Shown piece after piece: positions 26,009 through 34,544 of a DNA stretch of 64,000 bases. Location of the stretch: positions 124,001-188,000 of the forward strand of contig NZ_JOCX01000010.1 in assembly GCF_000717915.1 (NCBI RefSeq), written 5' to 3'. Source of the stretch: Streptomyces sp. NRRL S-244. Lineage in GTDB: Bacteria > Actinomycetota > Actinomycetes > Streptomycetales > Streptomycetaceae. The notes beneath the pieces are model-generated. The model searched no databases, was not told where the DNA came from, and worked only from the letters and a program-made list of their open reading frames with translations. The translations under genes and the position numbers were made by a program. Numbering within the stretch: the stretch's first letter is position 1; each line of letters opens with the position of its first letter.

Positions 26009-26677
26009 ATGGACACCGCGCCCGAGACCGCGACCGACACCGCCCCGCTCCGCGCCCGCTGGCACGCGAGCACCGCCGCCGCGGGCGCCGCCGCGGATCG
26101 CGACCCCGCCCCCTACGCCGACCGGCTCCTCGCCGCCTGGGCGGAGCCCCAGCGCCGCTACCACACCACCGCGCACCTGGCCGACGTACTCGCGCGGATC
26201 GACGTACTGGCCGCGCACGCCGCCGACCCCGCCGCCGTGGAGCTCGCCGCCTGGTTCCACGACGCCGTCTACCGCCCCGACCGCTCCGAGAACGAGGAGC
26301 GCAGCGCCGCCCTCGCCGAGCGCGCCCTGCCCGAGCTCGGCATCGACGCCGACCGCACCGCCGAGGTGGCCCGCCTGGTCCGGCTCACCGTCACCCACGA
26401 CCCCGCCCCCGGCGACACCAACGGCGAGGTGCTCTGCGACGCCGACCTGGCCGTGCTCGCGGGCGCGCCCGACGCGTACGCGGCGTACGTCGCCGCCGTC
26501 CGCGCCGAGTACGGCTTCGTGCCCGAGGACGCCTTCCGCACCGGCCGGGCCGCGGTACTGCGCCAGCTGCTCGGGCTGCCCCGCCTCTTCCGCACCCCGT
26601 ACGGCACCGCGCACTGGGAGGCCCCGGCGCGCCGCAACCTGGCCGCCGAGCTCGCTGTTCTGGCTGCCGGGGAATGA
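26009..26677 (+). CDS. HD-domain metal-dependent hydrolase
   Basis: A 222-residue cytoplasmic protein with an HD phosphohydrolase pattern: YHTTAHLADVL supplies the first histidine, AAWFHDAVYRPDRSENEERS the HD pair, and LCDADLAVLAG the distal aspartate. Such proteins usually hydrolyse phosphate esters or nucleotides; the substrate is not evident. Start is either ATG 26009 (used) or GTG 26003, two codons upstream. It ends 29 bases before the MFS start on the same strand. Confidence 0.8.
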   Translation: MDTAPETATDTAPLRARWHASTAAAGAAADRDPAPYADRLLAAWAEPQRRYHTTAHLADVLARIDVLAAHAADPAAVELAAWFHDAVYRPDRSENEERSAALAERALPELGIDADRTAEVARLVRLTVTHDPAPGDTNGEVLCDADLAVLAGAPDAYAAYVAAVRAEYGFVPEDAFRTGRAAVLRQLLGLPRLFRTPYGTAHWEAPARRNLAAELAVLAAGE

Positions 26678-26706
26678 GATCCGCTTCGCGGCGGTTCGTG
26701 CAGAAC

Positions 26707-27975
26707 ATGCCCTCAGCCGCAGCACGCTCCCGCATGCCCGTCGCCGTCTACGTCCTCGGCCTGTCCGTCTTCGCGCTCGGGACCAGCGAGTTCATGCTCT
26801 CGGGGCTGCTGCCGCCCATCGCCGAGGACATGGACGTCACCATCCCGCAGGCCGGTCTGCTCATATCGGCCTTCGCGATCGGCATGGTCGTCGGGGCGCC
26901 GCTGCTGGCGGTGGCCACCCTGCGGCTCCCGCGCCGCACCACCCTCATCGCCCTCATCAGCCTCTTCGGCCTCGGGCAGATCGCGGGCGCGCTGGCCCCC
27001 TCGTACGAGCTCCTCTTCGCCTCCCGCATCGTCTCCGCGCTCGCCTGCGCCGGGTTCTGGGCGGTCGGCGCGGCCGTCGCCATCGCGATGGTGGACAAGG
27101 ACCAGCGGGCCCGCGCCATGGCCGTCATGATCGGCGGCCTGTCCATCGCCAACGTCCTCGGCGTCCCCGCCGGCGCCTTCCTCGGGGAGCACCTGGGCTG
27201 GCGGTCCGCGTTCTGGTCGGTCGGCGCGGCCTCGGCGGTCGCCCTCGTCGGCATCCTGGCGCTGATCCCGGAGATCCCGCGGCCCGCCGTACGGCCCACC
27301 CTGGCGCGGGAGCTGCACATCTACCGCGACCGCCAGGTGTGGCTGTCGATCGGCGTGACGGCGCTGGCCGCGGGCGGGGTGTTCTGCGCCTTCAGCTACC
27401 TGTCGCCGCTGTTGACGGAGGTCGCCGGGCTGGACGCCGGCTGGGTGCCGTGGATCCTCGCCCTCTTCGGGGTCGGCGCGCTCGTCGGCACGACGGTCGG
27501 AGGGCGGATCGCCGACGCGCACCTGTTCGGCGTGATGCTGTGGGGGATCACCGCGTCGACGGTCTTCCTCGTCGCGCTGGCCCTGTTCGCGTCGTCGGCG
27601 GTGGCGGCCGTCGGGCTGTCGTTCCTGATGGGCGTCTCGGCGTTCTTCACGGCGCCGGCGCTCAACGCCCGCATGTTCAACGTGGCGGGCGCCGCCCCGA
27701 CCCTGGCCGGAGCCACCACCACGGCGGCGTTCAACCTGGGCAACACCGGCGGCCCGTGGCTCGGCGGCACGGTGATCGACGCCGGCCGCGGCTTCGCCGC
27801 CACCGCCTGGGCGGGCGCCGCGATGACGGTGACGGCCATCGCCCTGGGCGCGATCGCGCTGCGCCTCCACACCCGTACGCCGCAGCCCCCGACCCGGGTG
27901 ATCGCGTCGTCGACCCCGGAGGCCTCGGCCCCGGAGGCATCGGCCGCGGCCACCGCACAGCCCGCCACCTGCTGA
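26707..27975 (+). CDS. DHA1-type MFS drug efflux transporter
   Basis: A 422-residue twelve-helix antiporter of the DHA1 family, similar in plan to Cmx/AraJ-type exporters. Landmarks: FALGTSEFMLSGLLPPIAED in the first helix region, motif A LLAVATLRLPRRTTLI after helix two, and motif C-like GGLSIANVLGVPAGAFLGEH in helix five, typical of drug/H+ antiporters. Substrate unknown. ATG 26707 is used; ATG 26734 is an alternative nine codons later and would begin directly at the first helix. The stop codon sits in a tandem 9-base repeat. Confidence 0.87.
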   Translation: MPSAAARSRMPVAVYVLGLSVFALGTSEFMLSGLLPPIAEDMDVTIPQAGLLISAFAIGMVVGAPLLAVATLRLPRRTTLIALISLFGLGQIAGALAPSYELLFASRIVSALACAGFWAVGAAVAIAMVDKDQRARAMAVMIGGLSIANVLGVPAGAFLGEHLGWRSAFWSVGAASAVALVGILALIPEIPRPAVRPTLARELHIYRDRQVWLSIGVTALAAGGVFCAFSYLSPLLTEVAGLDAGWVPWILALFGVGALVGTTVGGRIADAHLFGVMLWGITASTVFLVALALFASSAVAAVGLSFLMGVSAFFTAPALNARMFNVAGAAPTLAGATTTAAFNLGNTGGPWLGGTVIDAGRGFAATAWAGAAMTVTAIALGAIALRLHTRTPQPPTRVIASSTPEASAPEASAAATAQPATC

Positions 27976-27997
27976 CCGGGCTGACCGGGCCGACCGG
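27971..27997. repeat. Tandem 9-base repeat spanning the MFS stop codon
   Basis: The unit gctgaccgg occurs twice exactly and a third time as gccgaccgg; the first copy contains the TGA stop of the MFS gene and the second repeats it in the same frame. Confidence 0.9.
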
Positions 27998-28015
27998 GAG
28001 CACGACGCCCCGCCG

Positions 28016-28285
28016 CTACGCCGCCGGGCGGCCCTTCGGCCGTCGCAGGCCCGCGGCCGTCAGGCGGCGTACGAGCTCCTTGCTGCCGATCTCCACCGCG
28101 CCCGCGCCCACCGCGTCCGCGTAGCGGTGCGACGGCACGTCGTAGTGGTCCCGCTCGAACGCCTTCGCCGGGCAGCCGATCGACGCCGCGAAGGCGTGCA
28201 GTTCCTCGTACGAGACGTCGCTGACCAGGTGCGACCACATGCGGCCGTGGCCCGGCCAGGTCGGCGGGTCGATGTAGAGCGTCAC
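28016..28285 (-). CDS. DUF4031 domain protein
   Basis: An 89-residue protein of the DUF4031 family, unknown function. The family pattern is complete: YIDPPTWPGHGRMWSHLVSD at the start, ELHAFAASIGCPAKAFERDH in the middle and the YDVPSHRY block. The conserved His, Asp and Cys residues hint at a catalytic or metal-binding role, unproven. It lies seven bases downstream of the next entry on the same strand and is probably co-transcribed with it. Confidence 0.85.
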   Translation of the reverse strand: MTLYIDPPTWPGHGRMWSHLVSDVSYEELHAFAASIGCPAKAFERDHYDVPSHRYADAVGAGAVEIGSKELVRRLTAAGLRRPKGRPAA

Positions 28286-28292
28286 CGGCGGC

Positions 28293-28670
28293 TCACCGGC
28301 CGGCGCCGAACACGGGGCCGAGGGCGCCGACGGCGGCGACCTTCACCCCTGCCTTGGCGCACACCCAGTGCGGATCGGGTCCCAACTCCGGCTCCACGTC
28401 CAGCGCGTGCGGATCGCCGTGCGAGCAGACCGGGCACAGCGGCCAGCGCCCGTACTTCTCCAGCAGCGCGTCCTGTACGTCCTGGGCGACGAGTCCGGGA
28501 AGGTAGTCGACCCCCTCCGGCCACTGCTCCACCCACCACCGACGGTGCGTGACCGAGTCCTCGACGAGGGAGACGACATCGGCGTCGGCCACCTCGCCCG
28601 CGGCGAGATCGGCGAGAACAAGGGCACGGGCGACGTGCAGCGCCTGCTCCAGTGGGGTCGCGTGGTCCAT
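28293..28670 (-). CDS. Conserved protein of unknown function, 125 residues
   Basis: A cytoplasmic protein I do not recognise. The N-terminal 60 residues are helical and acidic (LEQALHVARALVLADLAAGE); the C-terminal half has CPVCSHGDPH and a later single Cys near the end, which could form a small metal site. The ATG at 28670 begins the protein-like part; an in-frame ATG at 28769 would run into the divergent promoter of the regulator gene and is rejected. Seven bases separate it from the DUF4031 gene. Confidence 0.7.
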   Translation of the reverse strand: MDHATPLEQALHVARALVLADLAAGEVADADVVSLVEDSVTHRRWWVEQWPEGVDYLPGLVAQDVQDALLEKYGRWPLCPVCSHGDPHALDVEPELGPDPHWVCAKAGVKVAAVGALGPVFGAGR

Positions 28671-28736
28671 GGGCCCATTGTGGCCCCGTATGGGCCAAGT
28701 GGTGAAGGTCCTTCCCCACCGGTACCGAATGGTGCC

Positions 28737-28765
28737 TTGACCGTCACCCCCGCCGAAAATAGATT
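28737..28765 (+). promoter_or_regulatory. Promoter of the MurNAc operon, apparently leaderless
   Basis: -35 TTGACC (28737-28742), 17-base spacer, -10 TAGATT (28760-28765). Transcription would begin at or within a base of the ATG at 28772, so the regulator mRNA is predicted to be leaderless. Confidence 0.75.
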
Positions 28766-28767
28766 TC
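28755..28767. promoter_or_regulatory. Candidate MurR/RpiR operator 1 (GAAA-N5-TTTC)
   Basis: GAAAATAGATTTC overlaps the -10 hexamer. The same architecture recurs 31 bases downstream. Binding here would block RNA polymerase. Confidence 0.55.
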
Positions 28768-28771
28768 AAGA

Positions 28772-29707
28772 ATGAGCGACGACCCGAAAGTAACTTTCAG
28801 CGATGACGTGGAGGGCGGCGCCACCGCCTCCGCCGTCCCGCTGCGGGCCCGCGTCCGCAGCCTCGGCCCCTCCATGACCCGCTCCGTCCGGGCCGTCGCC
28901 GAAACCGTCGCCGCCGACCCCGCCGGCTGCTCCCGCCTCACCGTCAGCGCGCTCGCCGCGCGCACCGGCACCAGCGAGGCCACCGTCGTCCGCACCGCCC
29001 GCCTCCTCGGCTACCCCGGCTACCGCGACCTGCGGCTCGCCCTCGCCGCGCTCGCCGCGCAGCAGGAGTCCGGCGCGGCCCCCGCCGTCACCGCCGGCAT
29101 AACCGTCGACGACCCCATCGCCGACGTCGTCGCCAAACTGGCCCACGAAGAAGCCCAGACCCTCGCCGACACCGCCGCCGGACTCGACCTCGGCGCGCTC
29201 GCCGCCGCCGTCACCGCGCTCGCGACCGCCCGCCGGATCGACATCTACGGAGTCGGCGCCTCCGCCCTCGTCGGCCAGGACCTGGCCCAGAAGCTGCTGC
29301 GCATCGGCCTCGTCGCCCACGCCCACGGCGACCCCCACCTGGCCGTCACCGGCGCCGTCCAGCTGCGCCCCGGCGACGCCGCCGTCGCGATCACCCACTC
29401 CGGCGCCACCGGCGACGTGATCGACCCCCTCCGTACGGCCTTCGAGCGCGGCGCCACCACCATCGCCCTCACCGGCCGCCCGAACGCCCCCGTCTCCCAC
29501 TACGCCGACCTCGTACTGGCCACCTCCGCCGCCCGCGAGACCCGGCTGCGCCCGGCTGCCATGTCCAGCCGGACCAGCCAACTCCTCGTCGTCGACTGCC
29601 TGTTCGTCGCCGTCGCGCAGCAGACGTACGAGACCGCCGCGCCCGCGCTCGCCGCCTCGTACGAGGCACTCGCCCCCCGCCGATCCGCCAGGAGCCCCCG
29701 CCCATGA
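28772..29707 (+). CDS. murR: MurR/RpiR-family transcriptional regulator
   Basis: A 311-residue sugar-phosphate sensing regulator. An RpiR-type helix-turn-helix (about 25-100: LTVSALAARTGTSEATVVRT) is followed by a SIS domain (about 130-260: DIYGVGASALVGQDLAQKLL, AVAITHSGATGDVIDPLRTA). It heads an operon with murQ and a PTS IIBC, so its ligand is probably MurNAc 6-phosphate and its targets are its own promoter sites at 28755 and 28786. It overlaps murQ by four bases (ATGA). The symbol is by function and context. Confidence 0.85.
   Translation: MSDDPKVTFSDDVEGGATASAVPLRARVRSLGPSMTRSVRAVAETVAADPAGCSRLTVSALAARTGTSEATVVRTARLLGYPGYRDLRLALAALAAQQESGAAPAVTAGITVDDPIADVVAKLAHEEAQTLADTAAGLDLGALAAAVTALATARRIDIYGVGASALVGQDLAQKLLRIGLVAHAHGDPHLAVTGAVQLRPGDAAVAITHSGATGDVIDPLRTAFERGATTIALTGRPNAPVSHYADLVLATSAARETRLRPAAMSSRTSQLLVVDCLFVAVAQQTYETAAPALAASYEALAPRRSARSPRP
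28786..28798. promoter_or_regulatory. Candidate MurR/RpiR operator 2 (GAAA-N5-TTTC)
   Basis: GAAAGTAACTTTC is a perfect palindrome around a central base, inside the fifth to tenth codons of the regulator gene and 31 bases (about three helical turns) from operator 1. Confidence 0.55.
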
Positions 29708-30672
29708 CCGGCTCGTACACCAACGGCTCGCACGCCAACGGCTCGCACGCCGCACTCCGCGCCCAGCTCGACACCCTGACCACCGAGGCCTTCCGCCCCG
29801 AACTGGCCGAGATCGACCGGCAGTCCACCCTCGACATCGCCCGCACCATGAACGCCGGTGACGCCACCGTCCCGGCCGCCGTCGCCGCGCAGCTGCCGCA
29901 GATCGCCGCCGCGATCGACGCCATCGCCGTACGGATGGCCCGTGGCGGGCGGCTCGTGTACGCGGGCGCCGGCACGGCCGGGCGGATGGGCGTACTGGAC
30001 GCCAGCGAGTGCCCGCCCACCTTCAACACCGACCCGGCGCAGGTCGTGGGCCTGATCGCGGGCGGGCCCGGCGCCATGGTCCGGTCGGTCGAAGGCGCCG
30101 AGGACTCGAAGGAGCTGGCCGCCGAGGACCTGGCCGCGCTGGACATCGGACCGGACGACACGGTCATCGGCGTCTCCGCCTCCGGCCGCACCCCGTACGC
30201 GATCGGCGCCGTCGAGTACGCCCGTACGCGCGGCGCGCTCACCGTCGGCCTGTCCTGCAACGCCGGCTCGGCGCTCGCCGCGGCCGCCGAGCACGGCATC
30301 GAGGTGGTCACCGGGCCCGAGCTGCTGACGGGGTCCACCCGCCTGAAGGCCGGCACCGCGCAGAAGCTCGTACTGAACCTCGTCTCGACCATCACCATGA
30401 TCCGGCTCGGCAAGACGTACGGGAACCTGATGGTCGACCTGCGCGCCTCCAACGAGAAGCTGCGCGCCCGCTCCCGCCGCATCGTGGCACTGGCCACCGG
30501 CGCGCCGGACGAGGAGATCGAAGCCGCGCTCGACGCCACCGGCGGCGAGGTCAAACAGGCCGTCCTCGTCCTGCTCGGCGGCGTGGACGGCCCGGCGGCG
30601 GCCGGACTGCTCACGACCGCGCGCGGCCACCTCCGCGAGGCCCTGGCCCTGGCCCGTACGCCCGCCGGCTAA
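29704..30672 (+). CDS. murQ: N-acetylmuramic acid 6-phosphate etherase MurQ
   Basis: Cleaves the lactyl ether of MurNAc 6-phosphate to GlcNAc 6-phosphate and D-lactate in recycling of cell-wall sugar. The 322-residue SIS-fold enzyme shows the family block GAGTAGRMGVLDASECPPTF, VRSVEGAEDSKELAAEDL and IGVSASGRTPYAIGAVEYAR. The N-terminal tail contains a 15-base tandem duplication giving NGSHANGSHA. Product GlcNAc 6-phosphate would feed the NagA encoded at 55596. Start ATG is in the ATGA overlap with the regulator. Confidence 0.95.
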   Translation: MTGSYTNGSHANGSHAALRAQLDTLTTEAFRPELAEIDRQSTLDIARTMNAGDATVPAAVAAQLPQIAAAIDAIAVRMARGGRLVYAGAGTAGRMGVLDASECPPTFNTDPAQVVGLIAGGPGAMVRSVEGAEDSKELAAEDLAALDIGPDDTVIGVSASGRTPYAIGAVEYARTRGALTVGLSCNAGSALAAAAEHGIEVVTGPELLTGSTRLKAGTAQKLVLNLVSTITMIRLGKTYGNLMVDLRASNEKLRARSRRIVALATGAPDEEIEAALDATGGEVKQAVLVLLGGVDGPAAAGLLTTARGHLREALALARTPAG

Positions 30673-30675
30673 GCC

Positions 30676-30706
30676 GCTGACCTGCTGACCTGCTGACCTG
30701 CTGACT
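30676..30706. repeat. Tandem 8-base repeat after murQ with stops in all frames
   Basis: The unit gctgacct is repeated nearly four times immediately after the murQ stop. Because the unit is eight bases long, its TGA falls in all three frames. Confidence 0.92.
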
Positions 30707-30738
30707 GCCCCGTTTCCCCGACGCAAGGCGATCACCAC

Positions 30739-32223
30739 ATGTCCACTGACAAGAACCGCGCCACCGCAGCCGCGATCCTCCCCCTGGTCGGCGGCCCGGA
30801 CAACATCGGCTCGATCGCGCACTGCATGACCCGGCTGCGCATCGCTCTGCACGACCGCTCGCTGGTCGACGACGAGGGGCTGCGGGCGCTGCCCGCGGTG
30901 CTGGGCGTCGTCGAGGACGACACGTACCAGATCGTGCTCGGGCCGGGGGCCGTCGCCCGGGTGACCCCGGAGTTCGAGGCGCTGGTCGAGGAGGGCCGCT
31001 CCCGCCGCACCACCGGGGCCCCGGTCACCGCCGAGGAACTCGCCGACCGGGGGGCCGCGTTGAAGCAGGAGCAGAAGGCCCGCAACAGCACCCCGGTCAA
31101 GCTGTTCCTGCGCCGGATCGCGAACGTCTTCGTCCCGCTGATCCCGGCGCTCATCGGCTGCGGCATCATCGCGGGCCTGAACGGCGTGCTGCTCAACACG
31201 GGTTGGCTGCCGGCCGTCGTCCCGGCGCTCGCCGCGATCGCGTCCGGGTTCATGTCGCTGATCGCGGTGTTCGTCGGCTACAACACGTCCAAGGAGTTCG
31301 GCGGTACGCCGATCCTGGGCGGGGCCGTCGCCGCCATCATCGTCTTCCCGGGCGTGGCGAAGATCGACGCCTTCGGCCAGCACCTCTCCCCCGGCCAGGG
31401 CGGGGTCCTCGGGGCCCTGGCGGCCGCGTTCCTCGCCGTGCACGTGGAGCGGCTGTGCCGCAGGTGGGTCCCGGAGACGCTGGACGCACTGGTCACCCCC
31501 ACCCTCACCGTCCTGGTTTCCGGGCTGGTCACGATCTTCGGCCTGATGTTCCTGGCCGGTGAGGTCGCCACCGCCATCGGCTCCTTCGCCACCTGGATGC
31601 TCGCGGGCGGCGGCGCCTTCGCCGGGCTGGTCCTCGGCGGGCTGTTCCTGCCGCTCGTGATGCTCGGCCTGCACCAGGCCCTGATCCCGATCCACACCAC
31701 CCTCATCGAGCAGACCGGCCACACCGCCCTCCTGCCGATCCTCGCCATGGCGGGCGCGGGCCAGGTCGGCGCGGCGCTCGCGGTCTACTGCCGCCTCCCG
31801 CACAACCGGTCGCTGCGGACGACCATCAAGTCCGCGCTCCCGGCGGGCTTCCTGGGCGTCGGCGAGCCGCTGATCTACGGGGTCTCGCTCCCGCTCGGGC
31901 GCCCCTTCGTCACCGCCTGCGTGGGCGGCGCGGCGGGCGGCGCGTTCGTCGGGCTCTTCAACCAGCTCGGGGTCGCGTTCGGCGCCACGGCCATCGGCCC
32001 GTCGGGCTGGGCCCTGTTCCCGCTGCTGGACGGCCCGTCGGGGCTGGGCCCGAACCTCGCGATCTACGCGGGCGGCCTGCTGGTCGGCTACCTGGCCGGC
32101 TTCGCCGCCACGTACTTCTTCGGGTTCACGCGCCAGATGCTGACGGACCTCAACACCGGCCCGCAGCCCGCGGCGAACGCCGCCCCGACCGCGGACCCCG
32201 ACAAGGAACCGGCGATGACCTGA
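30739..32223 (+). CDS. PTS sugar transporter IIBC, MurNAc/GlcNAc-type
   Basis: A 494-residue membrane permease-kinase of the phosphotransferase system. The IIB domain (residues 5-80) carries the phosphorylated Cys29 in HCMTRLRIAL; a linker leads to a IIC domain from about residue 115 with about ten membrane segments, including LGLHQALIPIHTTLIEQTGH and GVGEPLIYGVSLPLGRPFVT, the glucose-superfamily sugar site with its Gly-Glu-Pro. No IIA domain is present, so a separate IIA (Crr) must serve it. Operon context with murQ predicts MurNAc uptake and phosphorylation (MurP role). Confidence 0.88.
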   Translation: MSTDKNRATAAAILPLVGGPDNIGSIAHCMTRLRIALHDRSLVDDEGLRALPAVLGVVEDDTYQIVLGPGAVARVTPEFEALVEEGRSRRTTGAPVTAEELADRGAALKQEQKARNSTPVKLFLRRIANVFVPLIPALIGCGIIAGLNGVLLNTGWLPAVVPALAAIASGFMSLIAVFVGYNTSKEFGGTPILGGAVAAIIVFPGVAKIDAFGQHLSPGQGGVLGALAAAFLAVHVERLCRRWVPETLDALVTPTLTVLVSGLVTIFGLMFLAGEVATAIGSFATWMLAGGGAFAGLVLGGLFLPLVMLGLHQALIPIHTTLIEQTGHTALLPILAMAGAGQVGAALAVYCRLPHNRSLRTTIKSALPAGFLGVGEPLIYGVSLPLGRPFVTACVGGAAGGAFVGLFNQLGVAFGATAIGPSGWALFPLLDGPSGLGPNLAIYAGGLLVGYLAGFAATYFFGFTRQMLTDLNTGPQPAANAAPTADPDKEPAMT

Positions 32224-32261
32224 CGGCGCCGCCGCCCGACGTGGCGGTCCGGTCCGGCCCG

Positions 32262-33587
32262 TCAGGAAGTCGTTCCCGCCTTGACCCAGCCGTCGCCGCC
32301 GAGGGGGAACTCGTAGCCGGGCCGCCCGTTGTGACCGCTGGTGCGGAAGGGTTTTCCGTTGTTGTCGATCGTGACGGTGCCGTGGCGGGACCCGCTGGAC
32401 CAGGCGAGCTCCAGGTACCAGCTCACGTCGTACGCGGAGGCGTCGGCCTTGACGTAGAACACCTCCGGTTCGGACTCGCTCACCTTGAACGGGAAGTTCG
32501 GCTGCCCCGCCTCGGGTACGACGGCCGGGCGCACGGCGTCGAGGGTGACGGTGAAGGAGCGCGTCGGCACGCCGGCGCCGCAGCCGACGCCCGGGTAGCC
32601 CATGGCGTAGTCGTTCCAGGCGAGCGGCGCACGCTTGCCCGCCGTACGGACGGTCAGGCTGTCCAGGACCACGGTGTCCTTGCCGGAGCCCTGGAGGGTC
32701 AGCGTGACGTACTGCTCGCCCGCGGACACGGCTCCGACCGCCCCCACCCACGCGGGCGCGTCCCGTTCCAGGGGTGGCGGGGCCACCTGGGCCGGAGGCT
32801 TCTCGATCAGGTAGTGCTGGCCGCACGGTGCTTCCCAGGTGTAGGGCTGGGTGGTCACCTTCACCGGCGTACCGGACGCGGTGTCGTCGCCGCGGCCGGC
32901 GGGAGACGGGCTCGCGGCGGGGGCGGTGGGCGCGGTGGGCGCGGTGCCGGCAGCCGGCACGGAGTCCGAGGGCGAGGCTTGCGAGCGTGCCGCCTCGGGC
33001 GCCGCCGTCATCCCGCCGCCCGTACGCTGCCCGGCGCCGTCCGCGAGGGACGCGGCACCGACGGGGCGCTCCCGGACGTCGTCCTCTCGTGTCGGCAGGT
33101 ACGCGGTGAGCGCGACCGCCCCGGCCACGACGGCCACGGCGATCCCCGCGAGGACGGCCGCGCGGATCCGGCGGCGTCCCTTCGGCGCGGGCGGATCGGA
33201 AGGGCCGTCCGGGGCCGCCGGAGCCGCCGGCTCGGCCGGGTCCGCCGGGTCCGCCGGGTCCGCCGGGTCCGCCGGAAGCGTCTCCACGGGCGACTCGGCA
33301 CTCGATGTCCTGGCGCCCGGCTCACCGCCCTTGCGCGGGCGGTTGGCGTCCGCCAGCACCCAGGCCCGGTGCAGTTCGACGAGTTCCTCGGGCGATGCCT
33401 TGCAGAGCCGGGCGAGCCGTTCGACCGGTGCGTAGTCCGCGGGGACGACGTCGCCGATGCAGTACCGGTGCAGGGTCGACGTACTCATGTGGAGACGCTT
33501 GGCGAGCGTTCCGTAGCTGAGCCCGGACCGGTCCTTCAACTCTCGCAGCAGCCGGGCGAACCCGGCATCAGCAGTGTCTTCCGACAC
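32262..33587 (-). CDS. Membrane-anchored XRE helix-turn-helix protein
   Basis: A 441-residue bitopic protein. Residues 8-60 are an XRE-type HTH (RSGLSYGTLAKRLHMSTSTL). A Pro-Ala-Asp repeat linker, encoded by four 9-base repeats, precedes one membrane helix near residues 152-172. A Ser/Ala/Pro-rich stretch then leads to an extracytoplasmic beta-rich domain (residues 260-441) with paired cysteines. The layout puts a DNA-binding domain inside and a sensor outside, as in RodZ or one-component sensors. GTG 33587 follows GGGAGGA; the upstream ATG 33626 has no such site. Ligand unknown. Confidence 0.78.
   Translation of the reverse strand: MSEDTADAGFARLLRELKDRSGLSYGTLAKRLHMSTSTLHRYCIGDVVPADYAPVERLARLCKASPEELVELHRAWVLADANRPRKGGEPGARTSSAESPVETLPADPADPADPADPAEPAAPAAPDGPSDPPAPKGRRRIRAAVLAGIAVAVVAGAVALTAYLPTREDDVRERPVGAASLADGAGQRTGGGMTAAPEAARSQASPSDSVPAAGTAPTAPTAPAASPSPAGRGDDTASGTPVKVTTQPYTWEAPCGQHYLIEKPPAQVAPPPLERDAPAWVGAVGAVSAGEQYVTLTLQGSGKDTVVLDSLTVRTAGKRAPLAWNDYAMGYPGVGCGAGVPTRSFTVTLDAVRPAVVPEAGQPNFPFKVSESEPEVFYVKADASAYDVSWYLELAWSSGSRHGTVTIDNNGKPFRTSGHNGRPGYEFPLGGDGWVKAGTTS
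33241..33276. repeat. Four 9-base repeats coding a PAD linker
   Basis: tccgccggg three times followed by tccgccgga, in frame within the HTH-membrane protein, encoding consecutive Pro-Ala-Asp triplets on the minus strand. Confidence 0.92.
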
Positions 33588-33801
33588 TGTTCCTCCCACC
33601 CCGTGTCCCGTCCCGCATCCCAGCAACAGGATGTTTCAGCAGCTCAGAGCCCATTTCAGCATCCCAGCGTCCCTGACTGACCCTCGGGTGTCGCGGCTGG
33701 GACGGATCACCGCACAGGCTGAGGTCATCCAAGCACACGGCTCCCGGCGCCGGTCCCGACCAACCGCCGCTCCTGCCGGGCCACATGAGAGGGAATCAGC
33801 C

Positions 33802-34518
33802 ATGACCGCGTTCCGCACGACCCGTACGACCCGACGCCTCACGAGTGCCGCCGCCGTCGCCCTCGCCGCGCTCGCCCTCACCGCCTGCCAGAACGGCACG
33901 GGCCTCAAGGACGGAGGAGCCGCGACCGCCTCGGGCCCCACCACGGAGACCCCCTCCCCCACGGGCAGCACGAGCAATGCCCCGAGCACCCCCGCCCCGG
34001 GCTCCACGAAGACCGGTACCGGCACGGGCTCCGGCACGGGCTCCGGAGGCGCGAAGGGCGGCTCGTCGGACCCTGCCGCCGCCGCGGGCAACCGCGTCCT
34101 GTGCAACGGCTCCAACACCGAGGTGACCGTCCAGCCGGTCGCCCGTCCGCTCAACCACATGCTGATCTCGGTGAAGAACACCGGCTCGAAGCCCTGCGAC
34201 CTGACGTACTACCCGGTGCTCCGCTTCGACGAGATGCAGTGGGCCCCGGCCCCGCGGCAGGAGACCCACCCCCAGGCCGTGGTGTCCCTCGCGCCCGGCC
34301 AGTCGGGCCACGCGGCGGCCATGCTGGCGGCGGCCGACGGCAGCGGCGAGGGCGGAACGACCGGCCAGAAGCTCACGATCGCCTTCCAGGGCCGTACGCC
34401 CAACAGCAGCGGCGGCGCCTCCGCCACCCCGTCCCTGCCGGCCAAGGGCGTCTATTACGACAGCTCGCTGACGGTCACGTACTGGCAGCAGAACATCGAG
34501 GACGCGCTCGGCTCTTGA
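33802..34518 (+). CDS. DUF4232 lipoprotein
   Basis: A 238-residue secreted lipoprotein: twin-Arg-rich N-terminus, hydrophobic core and lipobox LTAC with Cys near residue 29. A 65-residue Thr/Ser/Gly/Pro-rich linker precedes a DUF4232 beta-sandwich domain (GNRVLCNGSNTEVTV through LTVTYW), common on the surface of actinobacteria. Function unknown. Divergent from the HTH-membrane gene with 214 bases between starts. The ATG at 33802 follows GAGAGGGA. Confidence 0.82.
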   Translation: MTAFRTTRTTRRLTSAAAVALAALALTACQNGTGLKDGGAATASGPTTETPSPTGSTSNAPSTPAPGSTKTGTGTGSGTGSGGAKGGSSDPAAAAGNRVLCNGSNTEVTVQPVARPLNHMLISVKNTGSKPCDLTYYPVLRFDEMQWAPAPRQETHPQAVVSLAPGQSGHAAAMLAAADGSGEGGTTGQKLTIAFQGRTPNSSGGASATPSLPAKGVYYDSSLTVTYWQQNIEDALGS

Positions 34519-34544
34519 GCCGGAGCCCCGGCATACTCTCGGGC

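Noticed and set aside
25272..28124. 950-codon plus-strand frame spanning cutC, the HD and MFS genes
   Set aside because: It crosses several real genes in other frames and is made of Pro/Arg/Ala runs.
33241..33276. CRISPR-like or minisatellite array
   Set aside because: Four in-frame 9-base repeats encoding Pro-Ala-Asp inside a gene; no spacers.
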